From assembly GCF_013408335.1 (NCBI RefSeq), contig NZ_JACBZR010000001.1:5605501-5669500 (forward strand): a stretch of 64,000 bases of DNA, written 5' to 3'. The DNA is from Nocardioides panzhihuensis (GTDB taxonomy: Bacteria > Actinomycetota > Actinomycetes > Propionibacteriales > Nocardioidaceae). This document shows, piece by piece, positions 55,825-64,000 of this stretch (position 1 is the stretch's first letter; each line of letters opens with the position of its first letter). Both the position numbers and the translations under genes were made by a program. Below the pieces are notes generated by a model. It was not told where the DNA came from. It saw only the letters and a list, made by a program, of their open reading frames with translations, and ran no database searches.

Positions 55825-56676
55825 ATGACGTCAACCATCCCTACGGCCGCGCCGACTGCACCGGTCTCCCCACGTCGCAGCCGGCCGGCCAACACTCTGA
55901 CAATGGCCAGCGGCATCGGGCTGGGCATCACGATGCTCTGGTTCAGCCTGCTCGTGCTCATCCCCTTGGTCGCGGTGATCATCACGGCCTCGGCCGGCGG
56001 CTGGTCCGCCTTCGCGGACCAGCTCACCAACGAGCAGACCGCCGCGGCGATCCTGCTGACGATCCGGTCGGCCCTCGTGGTGACCCTGATCAACGTCGTC
56101 ATCGGCACCGTCATCGCCTGGGTGCTGGTGCGCGACAGGTTCTGGGGCAAAGGCCTGCTCGAGGTGATCATCGACATCCCGTTCGCGCTGCCGACGATCG
56201 TCGCCGGCCTGGTCCTGCTCTCGCTCTACGGTGCCGAGTCGCCCCTCGGTCTGCACTGGGCGAATACGTCGATGTCGGTCTACCTGGCGCTCGCCTTCGT
56301 GACCCTGCCGTTCGTCGTACGCATGGTGCAGCCCGTCCTCGAGGAGCTGGACGCCGACGTGGAGGAGGCGGCGGCCTCTCTGGGAGCCTCTCGCCTCACC
56401 ACGTTCCGGCGGATCATCCTGCCCTCGCTGGCCCCGGCGATCGCGGCGGGAGCGGCGCTCTCCTTCGCGCGGGGGATGGGGGAGTACGGCTCCCTGGTCC
56501 TGCTCTCCGGAAACCTGCCGTTCGAGTCCGAGGTCGCCTCGGTACGCATCTTGTCGGCGATCGAGAACGACAACTCGGAGGGCGCGGCGGCCATCGCGGC
56601 GATGCTGCTGGTCGTCTCGCTGCTCGTGATCGTCGTCCTCGACCTGATCCAGAGGAGGATGGTCCGTCGTGGCTGA
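55825..56676 (+). CDS. cysT: Sulfate ABC transporter permease CysT (CysU)
   Basis: A 283-residue inner-membrane permease with six helices. It has the EAA loop ([28 protein letters not shown], read in parts) that contacts the ATPase near residue 175, and a GARG-like SFARGMGEYGSLVLLSGN segment typical of CysT. It starts 6 bases after the binding protein and overlaps cysW by 8 bases. Confidence 0.93.
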   Translation: MTSTIPTAAPTAPVSPRRSRPANTLTMASGIGLGITMLWFSLLVLIPLVAVIITASAGGWSAFADQLTNEQTAAAILLTIRSALVVTLINVVIGTVIAWVLVRDRFWGKGLLEVIIDIPFALPTIVAGLVLLSLYGAESPLGLHWANTSMSVYLALAFVTLPFVVRMVQPVLEELDADVEEAAASLGASRLTTFRRIILPSLAPAIAAGAALSFARGMGEYGSLVLLSGNLPFESEVASVRILSAIENDNSEGAAAIAAMLLVVSLLVIVVLDLIQRRMVRRG

Positions 56677-57511
56677 GACCCGTCGAGCGCCACGGACGCC
56701 ACTGACGTACGTCCTGCGGCTGATCGTCATCGCCTACCTGGGGCTGCTGGTCGCGTGGCCGGTCACCCTGGTCGCCTGGAACGCCTTCCATGTGCCTGAC
56801 GTCGGGTTCACGACCGAGGCCTTCGCCAGCATCTTCAGCGACCCGCAGATGATGGCGGCGATCCGGCTGACCTGTGTCGCCGCGGTGGTGGCGACGCTGA
56901 TCAACCTGGTCTTCGGTGTCTCGATATCGCTGCTGCTGGTGCGTACGGAATTTCCTGGCAAGCGCGTCCTGAGCGCCCTGATCGACCTGCCGCTGTCGGT
57001 CTCGCCGATCGTCGTCGGACTGGCGCTCGTGCTGGTCTACGGCGGTCGCGACGGCTGGTTCGGGCCGACCCTGGAGTCGGCGGGGATCCAGGTCATCTTC
57101 TCGACGCCCGGGATCATCATGGCGACCGCGTTCGTGTCGCTGCCGCTGGTGATCCGCGAGGTCATCCCCGTGCTCGAAGAGATCGGCACCGAGCAGGAGC
57201 AGGCCGCCGCATCCTTGGGCGCCAGCTCGTGGCAGACGTTCTGGCGGATCACGCTGCCGGGCATCAAGTGGGCCGTCGTCTACGGCGTCGTGCTCACCCT
57301 GGCCCGCTCGTTGGGCGAGTTCGGTGCGGTCAAGGTCGTCTCCGGCAACGTCCTCGGCCAGACCCGCACCGCCACCCTCGCGGTCGAGGAGAAGTATCTG
57401 AACTTCGACCAGCAGGGCGCGTACGCCGTCGCCTTCCTCCTCGCCAGCGTCTCGGTCGTCTGCATCCTCATCGTCTTCGCGCTGCGCGCCCGTGGTGCGC
57501 GCGTGCGCTGA
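56669..57511 (+). CDS. cysW: Sulfate ABC transporter permease CysW
   Basis: A 280-residue permease paired with CysT. It has six helices, an EAA loop ([20 protein letters not shown]) and [24 protein letters not shown], the CysW version of the sulfate permease signature. GTG start inside the end of cysT. Confidence 0.93.
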   Translation: MAETRRAPRTPLTYVLRLIVIAYLGLLVAWPVTLVAWNAFHVPDVGFTTEAFASIFSDPQMMAAIRLTCVAAVVATLINLVFGVSISLLLVRTEFPGKRVLSALIDLPLSVSPIVVGLALVLVYGGRDGWFGPTLESAGIQVIFSTPGIIMATAFVSLPLVIREVIPVLEEIGTEQEQAAASLGASSWQTFWRITLPGIKWAVVYGVVLTLARSLGEFGAVKVVSGNVLGQTRTATLAVEEKYLNFDQQGAYAVAFLLASVSVVCILIVFALRARGARVR

Positions 57512-57537
57512 AAGACTCTGACAAGAAAGGGCATCCC

Positions 57538-58515
57538 ATGAGCATCGAAGTAAGTGGTGTCAACAAGCGTTACGGCGATTTCGTCGCGCTGGAGGACATC
57601 AACCTGACCATCCCGACGGGGCAGCTGACCGCCCTCCTCGGGCCCTCCGGCGGTGGCAAGACAACTCTGCTGCGGGTCATCGCCGGGCTGGAGACACCCG
57701 ACACCGGATCGGTGGTGATCGAGGGCAAGGACGCGACCTCGCTGCCGGTCCAGAAGCGCAACGTCGGCTTCGTCTTCCAGCACTACGCCGCGTTCAAGCA
57801 CCTCTCGGTGGCTCGCAACGTCGCCTTCGGGCTGGAGATCCGCAAGCGTCCTCGCGCCGAGATCCAGGCGAAGGTCGCGGAGCTGCTCGAGCTCGTGCAC
57901 CTCTCGCAGTTCGCCAACCGGCTGCCTTCACAGCTCTCCGGCGGCCAGCGGCAGCGGATGGCGCTGGCGCGTGCGCTGGCCATCGAGCCGTCCGTGCTGC
58001 TCCTCGACGAGCCGTTCGGTGCGCTGGACGCGAAGGTGCGCAAGGAGCTGCGCGAGTGGCTGCGCCGGCTCCATGACGAGGTGCACGTGACCACGGTCTT
58101 CGTGACCCACGACCAGGAAGAGGCCCTCGAGGTCGCCGACGAGATCGTCGTCGTCAACCAGGGCGGCATCGAGCAGATCGGCACCCCCGAGCAGCTCTAC
58201 GACGAGCCCGCCAACGACTTCGTGATGTCGTTCCTCGGTGACGTGACCACGCTGGGCGGATCGTTGATCCGGCCCCATGATGTCGAGGTCACCCCATCGC
58301 CGCTCTCCGAGCACTCGCTCGAGGGCACGGTCTCGCGGGTCCTGCGGATCGGCTTCGAGGTGCGCCTCACGGTCCTCACCGACGACGGTGAGGTCGTGAC
58401 CGCCGAGCTGACGCGTACGCATGCCCGCGCTCTGCAGCTCGAGGAGGGGGTCAACGTGTTCGTCACGCCGTCGCCTGGGGCTTACACGATGCGGGCGCCT
58501 TTGCCGGCGGCGTAG
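57538..58515 (+). CDS. cysA: Sulfate/thiosulfate ABC transporter ATPase CysA
   Basis: A 325-residue ABC ATPase. It has Walker [10 protein letters not shown] (~residues 35-43), Q-loop FVFQHYAAF, signature [15 protein letters not shown], Walker [13 protein letters not shown] and the switch His in VTHDQEEA. A short TOBE-like domain forms the last ~80 residues. The ATG at 57538 gives the expected [13 protein letters not shown] start. It is the last gene of the operon, converging on an Rrf2 regulator. Confidence 0.93.
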   Translation: MSIEVSGVNKRYGDFVALEDINLTIPTGQLTALLGPSGGGKTTLLRVIAGLETPDTGSVVIEGKDATSLPVQKRNVGFVFQHYAAFKHLSVARNVAFGLEIRKRPRAEIQAKVAELLELVHLSQFANRLPSQLSGGQRQRMALARALAIEPSVLLLDEPFGALDAKVRKELREWLRRLHDEVHVTTVFVTHDQEEALEVADEIVVVNQGGIEQIGTPEQLYDEPANDFVMSFLGDVTTLGGSLIRPHDVEVTPSPLSEHSLEGTVSRVLRIGFEVRLTVLTDDGEVVTAELTRTHARALQLEEGVNVFVTPSPGAYTMRAPLPAA

Positions 58516-58525
58516 GGGGTGTGGT

Positions 58526-58606
58526 GCGATACCCGGTTAACCGGTGAAACCTGCACTTCTCAGGTGTTGCAATGCCTGAGAAGTGCAGCGATACCCGGTT
58601 AACCGG
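58526..58606. terminator. Nested palindromes between cysA and the Rrf2 gene
   Basis: A 14-bp stem (CTGCACTTCTCAGG, loop TGTTGCAATG, then the complement) at 58551-58588 is flanked on both sides by the direct repeat GCGATACCCGGTTAACCGG (58526-58544 and 58588-58606). The direct repeat is itself largely palindromic. The symmetry and convergent genes suggest a two-way terminator, but the flanking repeats could also be regulator sites. Confidence 0.75.
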
Positions 58607-58619
58607 GTATTCCGACCGA

Positions 58620-59084
58620 TCAGTGAGGCAGCCAGGCCTCGTCGCGGGCGGTGCGGGTGGTGACCTCGTCGGGCAGCTCGCGGGTGGCGAGCTCGGCGAT
58701 GGAGACCTTCTCGAAGACCTCGCGGAGCGAGTCGCGCGCGGCGATCCAGACGTGCTGGAGGACATCGGCGCGCTCGTTGTAGGTGACCGCCTCTGGGCGC
58801 AGCCCGTAGACCGAGACGAGCGGGCCGTCGACTGCGCGGATCACATCGGCGACGGACACGTCCGAGGCCTTGCGAGCCAGCCGCCAGCCGCCTGACTGGC
58901 CTCGCTGCGAGATGACGACGCCGGCCTTGCGGAGGTCGGCGAGGATCGCCTGCAGGAAGCCGTGAGGGATCTCCTGGGCGCGGCCGAGCTCCTCGGCGCT
59001 GACAGCTTTTCCGTCCTCGCGCACAGCCATCTCGATGAGGGCGCGGAGAGCGTAATCGGACTTGGCAGATACTCGCACGACCAC
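58620..59084 (-). CDS. Rrf2-family transcriptional regulator (CymR-like)
   Basis: A 154-residue winged-helix regulator: VSAKSDYALRALIEMAV at the start, EELGRAQEIPHGFLQAILADLRKAGVVISQRGQSGGWRLAR as the DNA-binding part (read in parts), then a dimerisation helix. There are no cysteines at all, so it is not an iron-sulfur sensor like IscR or NsrR. It resembles the CymR branch that controls sulfur uptake. Its place opposite the cysPTWA operon supports a sulfur role. The start is a GTG at 59084; another GTG at 59078 is possible. Confidence 0.87.
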   Translation of the reverse strand: MVVRVSAKSDYALRALIEMAVREDGKAVSAEELGRAQEIPHGFLQAILADLRKAGVVISQRGQSGGWRLARKASDVSVADVIRAVDGPLVSVYGLRPEAVTYNERADVLQHVWIAARDSLREVFEKVSIAELATRELPDEVTTRTARDEAWLPH

Positions 59085-59136
59085 ATTCTTGCAGATGAAT
59101 GCAGAATTTCGCTCAATCTAGTGGTCAAGTCCACAT

Positions 59137-59613
59137 TCACCGCCTGAGCGTCTCCGCGCGCCTCTTCAAGGCGTCGGCGTGCCGCCGGAACCCCTCCGCG
59201 ACCCGCTCCGGACCGGCCAGTCCGACCAGCGGACCGGAGAACTCCTCGACGGTCTCATATCGCGTCGGACCGCCGGGTCGCTGCGTCAGCCGTTGGTGTC
59301 GTACGCCGCGGACCAGGCCGAGTCGCGCCGGCCAGCCCTCGTAGACATAGGCGAGGTACGCCTCCGCGACCCCGTCCTCGCCGACGACCGGCTCCTCGAG
59401 CGCCGAGATCCGCTCCGGTGAGCGCGCGCGGGCGCCGTTGGCCCAGGCCACGTGCAGGACGATCGGGTTGCCCACCGCCGCCGGCTGAGCGGTCTCGGCC
59501 CGGACGACGAAGGGGTTCCACGCGGCGTACGCCTGGGTGTCGACCATCACCCGCCACACCACCTCGATCGGGGCATCGATCTCGGCGGTGGCCTTCGGGT
59601 GCCCGTGGGCCAC
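59137..59613 (-). CDS. SRPBCC-family protein (polyketide cyclase/START-like)
   Basis: A 158-residue helix-grip protein: AEIDAPIEVVWRVMVDTQAYAAWNPFVV at the N-terminus (read in parts), mixed beta strands and a C-terminal helix (GPERVAEGFRRHADALKRRAETL) that closes the pocket. The ligand is unknown. It is just downstream of yajQ on the same strand (4 bases) and probably co-transcribed with it. Confidence 0.85.
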   Translation of the reverse strand: MAHGHPKATAEIDAPIEVVWRVMVDTQAYAAWNPFVVRAETAQPAAVGNPIVLHVAWANGARARSPERISALEEPVVGEDGVAEAYLAYVYEGWPARLGLVRGVRHQRLTQRPGGPTRYETVEEFSGPLVGLAGPERVAEGFRRHADALKRRAETLRR

Positions 59614-59617
59614 GAGG

Positions 59618-60109
59618 TCAGCGGTAGTTGATGAACTGCACCGCGAAGTCGAGGTCTTGCCCCTTGACCAGCGAGATCACGGTCTGCAGGTCGTCGCGCT
59701 TCTTGGAGGAGACGCGGAGCTCGTCACCCTGGATCTGCGCCTTGACGCCCTTGGGGCCCTCGTCGCGGATCAGCTTGGAGATCTTCTTCGCGTCCTCGGA
59801 GGAGATGCCCTCCTTGAGTGTGATGGAGATCTTCGACTGCTGCCCCGACTGGCGCGGCTCGCTCGCGTCGAGGATCTTCAGCGACTGCTGGCGCTTGATC
59901 AGCTTGTCCTGGAAGACCGAGAGCACCGCGCTGGCGCGGTCGTCGGCGGAGGCGGAGATCTCGATCGCCTGATCACCGCTCCACTCGATGGTCGCGTTGG
60001 TCCCCTTGAAGTCGAACCGCGTCGAGACCTCGCGCGCGGTCTGGCTCAGCGCGTTGTCGACCTCCTGACGGTCGATCTTGCTCACGATGTCGAACGATGA
60101 GTCAGCCAT
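59618..60109 (-). CDS. yajQ: YajQ-family nucleotide-binding protein
   Basis: A 163-residue protein matching the whole YajQ family: [18 protein letters not shown] at the start, [47 protein letters not shown] (read in parts) and [12 protein letters not shown] at the end. Family members bind c-di-GMP or other nucleotides and affect RNA or regulation; the role here is not known. GAGGAGAAG lies before the ATG. Confidence 0.93.
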   Translation of the reverse strand: MADSSFDIVSKIDRQEVDNALSQTAREVSTRFDFKGTNATIEWSGDQAIEISASADDRASAVLSVFQDKLIKRQQSLKILDASEPRQSGQQSKISITLKEGISSEDAKKISKLIRDEGPKGVKAQIQGDELRVSSKKRDDLQTVISLVKGQDLDFAVQFINYR

Positions 60110-60247
60110 GACTCTTCTCCTCTAGCTTCTGACCAGGTCTGTGGTGCCTTCACCCTAGAACCTCGTGCCGTTTTCGTACGCCGCCAGGCCCTGCGCTATC
60201 GTTTATTGCTGTCGCGATCCCCTTCGCAGGGGCACGCGTACAACCCA

Positions 60248-60330
60248 GGCAGATTGCCCGAGCGGCCAATGGGAGCGGACTGTAAATCCGTCGGCTTTTG
60301 CCTTCGAAGGTTCGAATCCTTCATCTGCCA
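60248..60330 (+). tRNA. tRNA-Tyr (anticodon GTA)
   Basis: The class II tRNA has acceptor stem GGCAGAT/ATCTGCC, D-arm GCCCGAGCGGCC, anticodon loop CTGTAAA with GTA, a long variable arm, TTCGAATC T-loop and discriminator A. CCA is not encoded. A strong hairpin follows 9 bases later. Confidence 0.95.
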
Positions 60331-60339
60331 CACTGGGAG

Positions 60340-60381
60340 AACACCCCGGTGACCAGCGGAAACGCTGGCCACCGGGGTGTT
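60340..60381 (+). terminator. Terminator after tRNA-Tyr
   Basis: Stem AACACCCCGGTG pairs with CACCGGGGTGTT around an inner ACCAGC/GCTGGC helix and a GGAAAC loop, followed by TTTCGCTT. It is a strong terminator. Confidence 0.88.
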
Positions 60382-60606
60382 TCGCTTGTCCGGCTGCGTC
60401 CGCGGTGCCTGAGCGTCACCGGCTGTCTGTGCCCTATCTGTGCCCTGGGCGAGGTGGGCTCCCCGGCACGGCCGACTCCAGAGGCATCGGGTCGCACATC
60501 GCGTCATGTGGACGCTTCAGAGCGAGTTGCCGGCCCAGTTCCGTACACGCCGGAATGGCATGAAACGCCGTGGGTCGTGCCGCTGAACGACCTGCAGGTA
60601 CGGAGA

Positions 60607-60649
60607 GAACACCCCCGTGACCGGCGGAAACGCTGGCACGGGGGTGTTC
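60607..60649 (+). repeat. Second, near-identical hairpin ~270 bp after tRNA-Tyr
   Basis: GAACACCCCCGTG pairs with CACGGGGGTGTTC, with the same inner sequence (GGCGGAAACGCTGGC) and the same flank (GTCCGGCTG) as the tRNA-Tyr terminator. The 60382-60746 stretch otherwise has no supported gene. This looks like a duplicated tRNA 3' flank, as left by an integration event or a lost tRNA copy. Confidence 0.75.
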
Positions 60650-60746
60650 TGCTCGTCCGGCTGTCTTTGGCCGTAGCCCACCGTATGCAGGTGTGCCATG
60701 GCCACCGTCCTGATGGCGGAGGTGGCGCTTGAACGACCGCCGGCGG

Positions 60747-61757
60747 TCATTCCCGAATGTCTACGATGACCTTTCCTGGGTGGCCGTTGCTGAAGCTGTC
60801 GATGAATGCGGTAGGAAGCTGGCCGAAGCCCGGAAGAACGGTCTGGACGGCTGCGAGCTTTCCTGAGGTGATGAGCTTCGTGAGGTCAGCTTCGACCGCT
60901 GTGGCGCGGTCCATGTAGTCGAGGACGATGAAGCCTTGGGTGGTGACGCGTTTGGTGAGGAGCATGCCGAAGTTCCTGGGCCCTGCTGGTCGCTCAGGAA
61001 GGTTGTAGCCGTCGATCAAGCCGCAGAGCGCAATCCGCGCGTGGTCGTTGAGCAAGTCGATCGCTGCTTCGAACATCGGGCCGCCGGAGTTCTCGAAGAG
61101 CCCGTCGATCCCGTCGGGCGCGGCTCGTCTCAAATGTGCGCGCCAGTCCGGGTCTTTACGGTCGATCGCGGCGTCGGCGCCGAGGCCTTTGACCATGGCG
61201 CTCTTCGCGGGGCCTCCGGCGATTCCGATGACCCGGGCATCCGCGAGCTTCGCGAGTTGAACAGCCACCGAGCCGACGGCGCCGGAGGCGCCGGAAACCA
61301 GCACGGTCTGCCCAGGCTGAGGTTGCAAGATGTCGTTGATGCCTACCCATGCGGTCAGTCCGGTCACCCCGAGGATTCCCAGGTAGTACTCGAGAGGAAC
61401 ACCTGGGGCCGGCTCGATCTTCTGCCAGTTCGCGTCCGGTGCGGCGATGACTTGGCGCTGTCGCCAGCCGACGAGGCCGCGTACGATGGTTCCCTCGGGG
61501 AAGTCGTCGCTGCGCGAGGCGGTGACTCGGGCGATCCCGAACGCTCGCACGGGTTCGCCGATCGCGACCGGTGGTAGGTAGCTCGGGCGGTCGTCGAGCC
61601 AGCCGCGAATCGCTGGGTCGATCGAGATCTGGAGTGTCTCGATCTCGATGCCGCCTGTTTCGACGGGCGGAACCAGTGCTTCTTCGCATCGGAAGTCTGC
61701 GTTCTTGACATGTCCGTACGGACGCGCGGCGAGGACGATCTGCTGGGTCGAGGTCAT
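60747..61757 (-). CDS. MDR-family NADP-dependent oxidoreductase (2-alkenal/prostaglandin reductase-like)
   Basis: A 336-residue medium-chain dehydrogenase without zinc ligands. The N-terminal GroES-like domain has ISIDPAIRGWLDDRPSYLPP. The nucleotide-binding domain has VLVSGASGAVGSVAVQLAKL (Rossmann loop, ~residue 148) and VIGIAGGPAKSAMVKGLGADAAIDRK. This pattern is that of CurA/leukotriene B4 12-hydroxydehydrogenase-type enzymes, which reduce alpha,beta-unsaturated ketones or aldehydes with NADPH. The ATG at 61757 follows AAAGGAG. It is divergent from the deacetylase. Confidence 0.9.
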   Translation of the reverse strand: MTSTQQIVLAARPYGHVKNADFRCEEALVPPVETGGIEIETLQISIDPAIRGWLDDRPSYLPPVAIGEPVRAFGIARVTASRSDDFPEGTIVRGLVGWRQRQVIAAPDANWQKIEPAPGVPLEYYLGILGVTGLTAWVGINDILQPQPGQTVLVSGASGAVGSVAVQLAKLADARVIGIAGGPAKSAMVKGLGADAAIDRKDPDWRAHLRRAAPDGIDGLFENSGGPMFEAAIDLLNDHARIALCGLIDGYNLPERPAGPRNFGMLLTKRVTTQGFIVLDYMDRATAVEADLTKLITSGKLAAVQTVLPGFGQLPTAFIDSFSNGHPGKVIVDIRE

Positions 61758-61984
61758 GGGGTCTCCTTTGATTATCGCAACGTTAGGCACCGCCGCGTTG
61801 GTGCGCCTTGGCTAGGGACGCACACCGCTTGACACCGACGCACGACGCACGAGGTCGCAGGTCCAGGTTGTGCGCTGAGGAAAAGCGGAGCAGCGCGCAC
61901 GGCCAAGACGTGGCGCCCGTCACATTTCTACGGTGGCCGAAGCGGGCTGCATCCGAGGAGCCTCACAAGCGCACAGGAGTCGAC
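61758..61984. promoter_or_regulatory. Divergent promoter region
   Basis: Both divergent genes must start transcription here. On the minus strand a GATAAT hexamer lies about 15-20 bases before the oxidoreductase start. On the plus strand TTGACA is at 61829-61834, with no clear -10. Several CGCAC/GTGCG motifs near 61800-61850 may be regulator half-sites. No gene is seen. Confidence 0.4.
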
Positions 61985-62953
61985 ATGACAAAGAACACTG
62001 CCGAGCGACCGCTCAAGATCGCCGTCACCGTCGACGACTTCGTCCTGTGGGACGGCATGCCGATGTCAGCCGACGCCACACCCACCACAATCACACGGTC
62101 GGTGGCGCAAACCCTCAATGACTACGGGCTCGGTGGCACCTACGGGTTCTCGCACACGTATCGGCTCGATCAGGAGCCCGAGCATTTGGCGGCGTTCGAC
62201 GCCTGGGTCGAAGCGGGCCACCATGTCGGCAACCACACGCACGAGCACGCGCCCCTTCGATGGATGTCGGACGCAGCCTTCCGGCGTGACTTCGAGACCG
62301 CTGAGAAGCACATCGGGCACCTGATCGAGGCTGCTCCGCGTAAGTACTTCCGCTACCCGATGGACATGTGCTCTGGCTCGGAGCAGCGACGCGGCGAGGT
62401 TGAGCAGTATCTGGCCGACAACGGCTATACGAATGCCCCGATCACCAGCTGGTTCAGCGACTTCGCGTTCATCGTCCCGTACTTCCGAGCCCTCACACTT
62501 CGGGACTCCGAGGCGCAGAAGCAGGTACGCGACATGCACGTCGCGACCGCGGTCGAGATGCTCCACAAGCACGCCGACACCGCCCGCGCGCTCTTCGGAG
62601 CGGATGCCCCGCTGATCTGGTTGGTGCACGGGACGACGATCGCAAGGGACACGCTACCTGCGATCCTCGAGGCGTTCCTCGAGCAGGGGGTCGAGTTCGT
62701 GCCCCTCGACGAGGCGATGCGCCACCCCGTGAACTACGCGATGCCGCCAGCTGTCGAGAGCTTCAGCAACCACCTGCAGCGGTTCGCCATCGCTGCCGGT
62801 CTGCCGAAGCCCGAGCTCGAGTACGAGCGACTCGGCGAGATCCTCCACCTCGCGCCGATGGCCGGCAGCGACACCATGGAGGTCTACGAGAACGAAGTGT
62901 TCAAGCCAATGGCTAAGCGCCTCGGCGTCGCCTACGACTGGGACTGGTCCTGA
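61985..62953 (+). CDS. Polysaccharide deacetylase-like (NodB homology) protein
   Basis: A 322-residue protein with no signal peptide, so cytoplasmic. NodB motif 1 is AVTVDDFVLWDG (~residue 13-24) and motif 2 is VGNHTHEHAPL, where the metal-binding His pair is intact. A large downstream region (FRYPMDMCSGSEQ, LVHGTTIARDTL) differs from typical peptidoglycan deacetylases. It may act on a small amide or imide. The ATG at 61985 begins MTKNTAERPLKI. It is upstream of an acyl-CoA ligase and divergent from an oxidoreductase, which suggests a catabolic cluster. Confidence 0.8.
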   Translation: MTKNTAERPLKIAVTVDDFVLWDGMPMSADATPTTITRSVAQTLNDYGLGGTYGFSHTYRLDQEPEHLAAFDAWVEAGHHVGNHTHEHAPLRWMSDAAFRRDFETAEKHIGHLIEAAPRKYFRYPMDMCSGSEQRRGEVEQYLADNGYTNAPITSWFSDFAFIVPYFRALTLRDSEAQKQVRDMHVATAVEMLHKHADTARALFGADAPLIWLVHGTTIARDTLPAILEAFLEQGVEFVPLDEAMRHPVNYAMPPAVESFSNHLQRFAIAAGLPKPELEYERLGEILHLAPMAGSDTMEVYENEVFKPMAKRLGVAYDWDWS

Positions 62954-63004
62954 GCGTCAGAACTCTGCGACTCGCTGTACACCCCTGGATCCGAAAGCGA
63001 CACG

Positions 63005-64000
63005 ATGTTGAATCTGGCCGTCATGCTGTCCGACACTGCACGCACCGACCCCAACCGACTCGCCCTCATCGAGGGTGATCGCACGTTCACCTACGGCGAG
63101 GTCCGTGCCGCTGCGCAGAAAGTGGCGCAGTTCCTTTCCTCGCACGGTGTCCAACCCGGTGACCGTGTAGCGATGACCATCCCGAACGTGGCCGAGTTCC
63201 CCATCGTCTACTACGGCATCCTTCTTGCCGGGGCTGCTGTCGTACCGCTCAACGTCATGCTCAAGCGAGATGAAGTCGCGTATCACCTGAAGGACTCGGA
63301 ATCAAAGGTCTACTTCTGCGCCATCTCCGACGGTGATGACGCATGGCGCGGCTTCGATGCCGTGCCGGCGTGCGAGCATCTGGTCACCTTCGGTCCAGGG
63401 GCAACCCCACTCGAGGCCAGCACCTCCCTTCCCGATCTGCTCGCGGCCGAGAATGCAGGTGACGCGCACAGCCCGGCCGAGGCGACCGACACCGCCGTCG
63501 TCCTCTACACGAGCGGAACCACCGGCAAGCCCAAGGGCGCCGAGCTGACCCACGCGAACATGGTTCTCAACGCGTTCGCGAACAACCGCCTCCTCAACGC
63601 ACGGGCCGACGACGTTCACCTAGTCACGTTGCCGCTGTTCCACTCCTTCGGTCAGACCGTCCAGATGAACGCCGGCTTCAACATGGGAGCCACCCTCGTC
63701 CTGCTACCACGGTTCGACCCGGCCACAGCACTCGAGCTGATGGCGCGACACCGGGTCTCGGTGTTCGCAGGTGTTCCTACGATGTACTGGGCGCTGCTTC
63801 CCGCAGCCGACCCGGCGGTAGACCTCGCTGGAATGCTGCGTCTGGCCATCTCCGGTGGTGCCGCGATGCCGGTCGAGGTCCTCACCCGATTCGAGAAGAC
63901 CTTTGGGGTGTCGATTCGCGAGGGATATGGGCTCTCTGAGACCAGTCCCATCGTCACGTTCAACCCGCTCGAGCGACCCAACAAGCCTGGCTCGATCGGG
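63005..64000 (+). CDS. Long-chain acyl-CoA ligase (AMP-binding), partial at the window end
   Basis: The ATG at 63005 opens a frame that stays open to base 64000, giving 332 residues without a stop. It has the adenylate-forming N-domain: FTYGEVRAAAQKVAQFL, the P-loop VLYTSGTTGKPKGAELTHAN (~residue 167-186), LPLFHSFGQT, ISGGAAMPVEV and GYGLSETSPI near the edge. These are family motifs of FadD-type fatty-acid-CoA ligases. The C-terminal hinge and lysine domain would lie outside. It starts 51 bases after the deacetylase and is probably in the same operon. Confidence 0.92.
   Translation, partial: MLNLAVMLSDTARTDPNRLALIEGDRTFTYGEVRAAAQKVAQFLSSHGVQPGDRVAMTIPNVAEFPIVYYGILLAGAAVVPLNVMLKRDEVAYHLKDSESKVYFCAISDGDDAWRGFDAVPACEHLVTFGPGATPLEASTSLPDLLAAENAGDAHSPAEATDTAVVLYTSGTTGKPKGAELTHANMVLNAFANNRLLNARADDVHLVTLPLFHSFGQTVQMNAGFNMGATLVLLPRFDPATALELMARHRVSVFAGVPTMYWALLPAADPAVDLAGMLRLAISGGAAMPVEVLTRFEKTFGVSIREGYGLSETSPIVTFNPLERPNKPGSIG

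Noticed and set aside
60165..60732. Open frames across tRNA-Tyr and the following hairpins
   Set aside because: They translate the tRNA and structured DNA; no ribosome site or family-like sequence is present.

Overview
The window is a high-G+C chromosome segment from an actinobacterium, most likely Nocardioidaceae (Nocardioides or a close relative). The evidence is a strong C/G third-position bias, frequent GTG starts, ATGA/GTGA start-stop overlaps, an actinobacterial CcdA-ResB-CcsB cytochrome c maturation set, a menaquinone pathway, a complete 14-subunit nuo operon, and short interspersed repeats of the 'GGTGGTCGAG...TCGAGACC' type. No replication genes, rRNA or CRISPR are visible. There is one tRNA (Tyr).

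Layout. 1-3882: end of a probable thioredoxin-like gene, then ccdA, resB, ccsB and a DUF4229 membrane protein. 3900-4520: a maltokinase N-cap-like protein. 4656-8937: a multiple-monosaccharide ABC transporter (chvE, mmsA, mmsB) with a LacI-type operator upstream, an intra-operon hairpin and a strong terminator. 8981-11248: menA and an orphan AbiEi-like gene, with two 71-bp palindromic elements. 11231-12831: an MFS exporter and a small membrane protein on the minus strand. 13302-22259: a compact type IV secretion-like locus with VirB2-, VirB3-, VirB4-, VirB6- and VirB8-like proteins and a three-domain cell-wall hydrolase/nuclease. A third 71-bp element at 22276 lies in the opposite orientation. 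22407-26104: menE, menC, menD. 26139-29011: small and regulatory genes (TIGR03086, SRPBCC, ArsR) and a GH25 lysozyme. 29012-31267: a DUF222/HNH endonuclease gene between ~110-bp inverted repeats. 31268-37483: YciI, MBL hydrolase, menF, menG, an ankyrin-like protein, an HD-domain protein and a frameshifted membrane gene. 37633-53568: CRP-like site, nuoA-N and a polyprenyl diphosphate synthase. 53656-59084: rarD, a sulfate/thiosulfate ABC transporter and a convergent Rrf2 regulator. 59137-60649: SRPBCC protein, yajQ, tRNA-Tyr and a duplicated hairpin. 60747-64000: an MDR-family oxidoreductase, a NodB-like deacetylase and an acyl-CoA ligase that runs off the end.

How the genes work together. Most of the core is one respiratory theme. 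MenF, MenD, MenC, MenE, MenA and MenG build menaquinone (menB and menH are not here). The polyprenyl synthase, translationally coupled to nuoN, probably supplies its side chain. Complex I reduces the quinone, and CcdA-ResB-CcsB mature the c-type cytochromes downstream.

The most unusual part is the type IV secretion-like island between menA and menE. It has no recognisable relaxase, coupling protein or integrase. Its last gene fuses a lytic-transglycosylase-like domain, an M23 peptidase and a DNase I-like (EEP) domain with its catalytic residues intact. The second recurring theme is repeat DNA that has been accepted inside coding sequence (resB, mmsA, the VirB6-like gene, nuoG, nuoJ).
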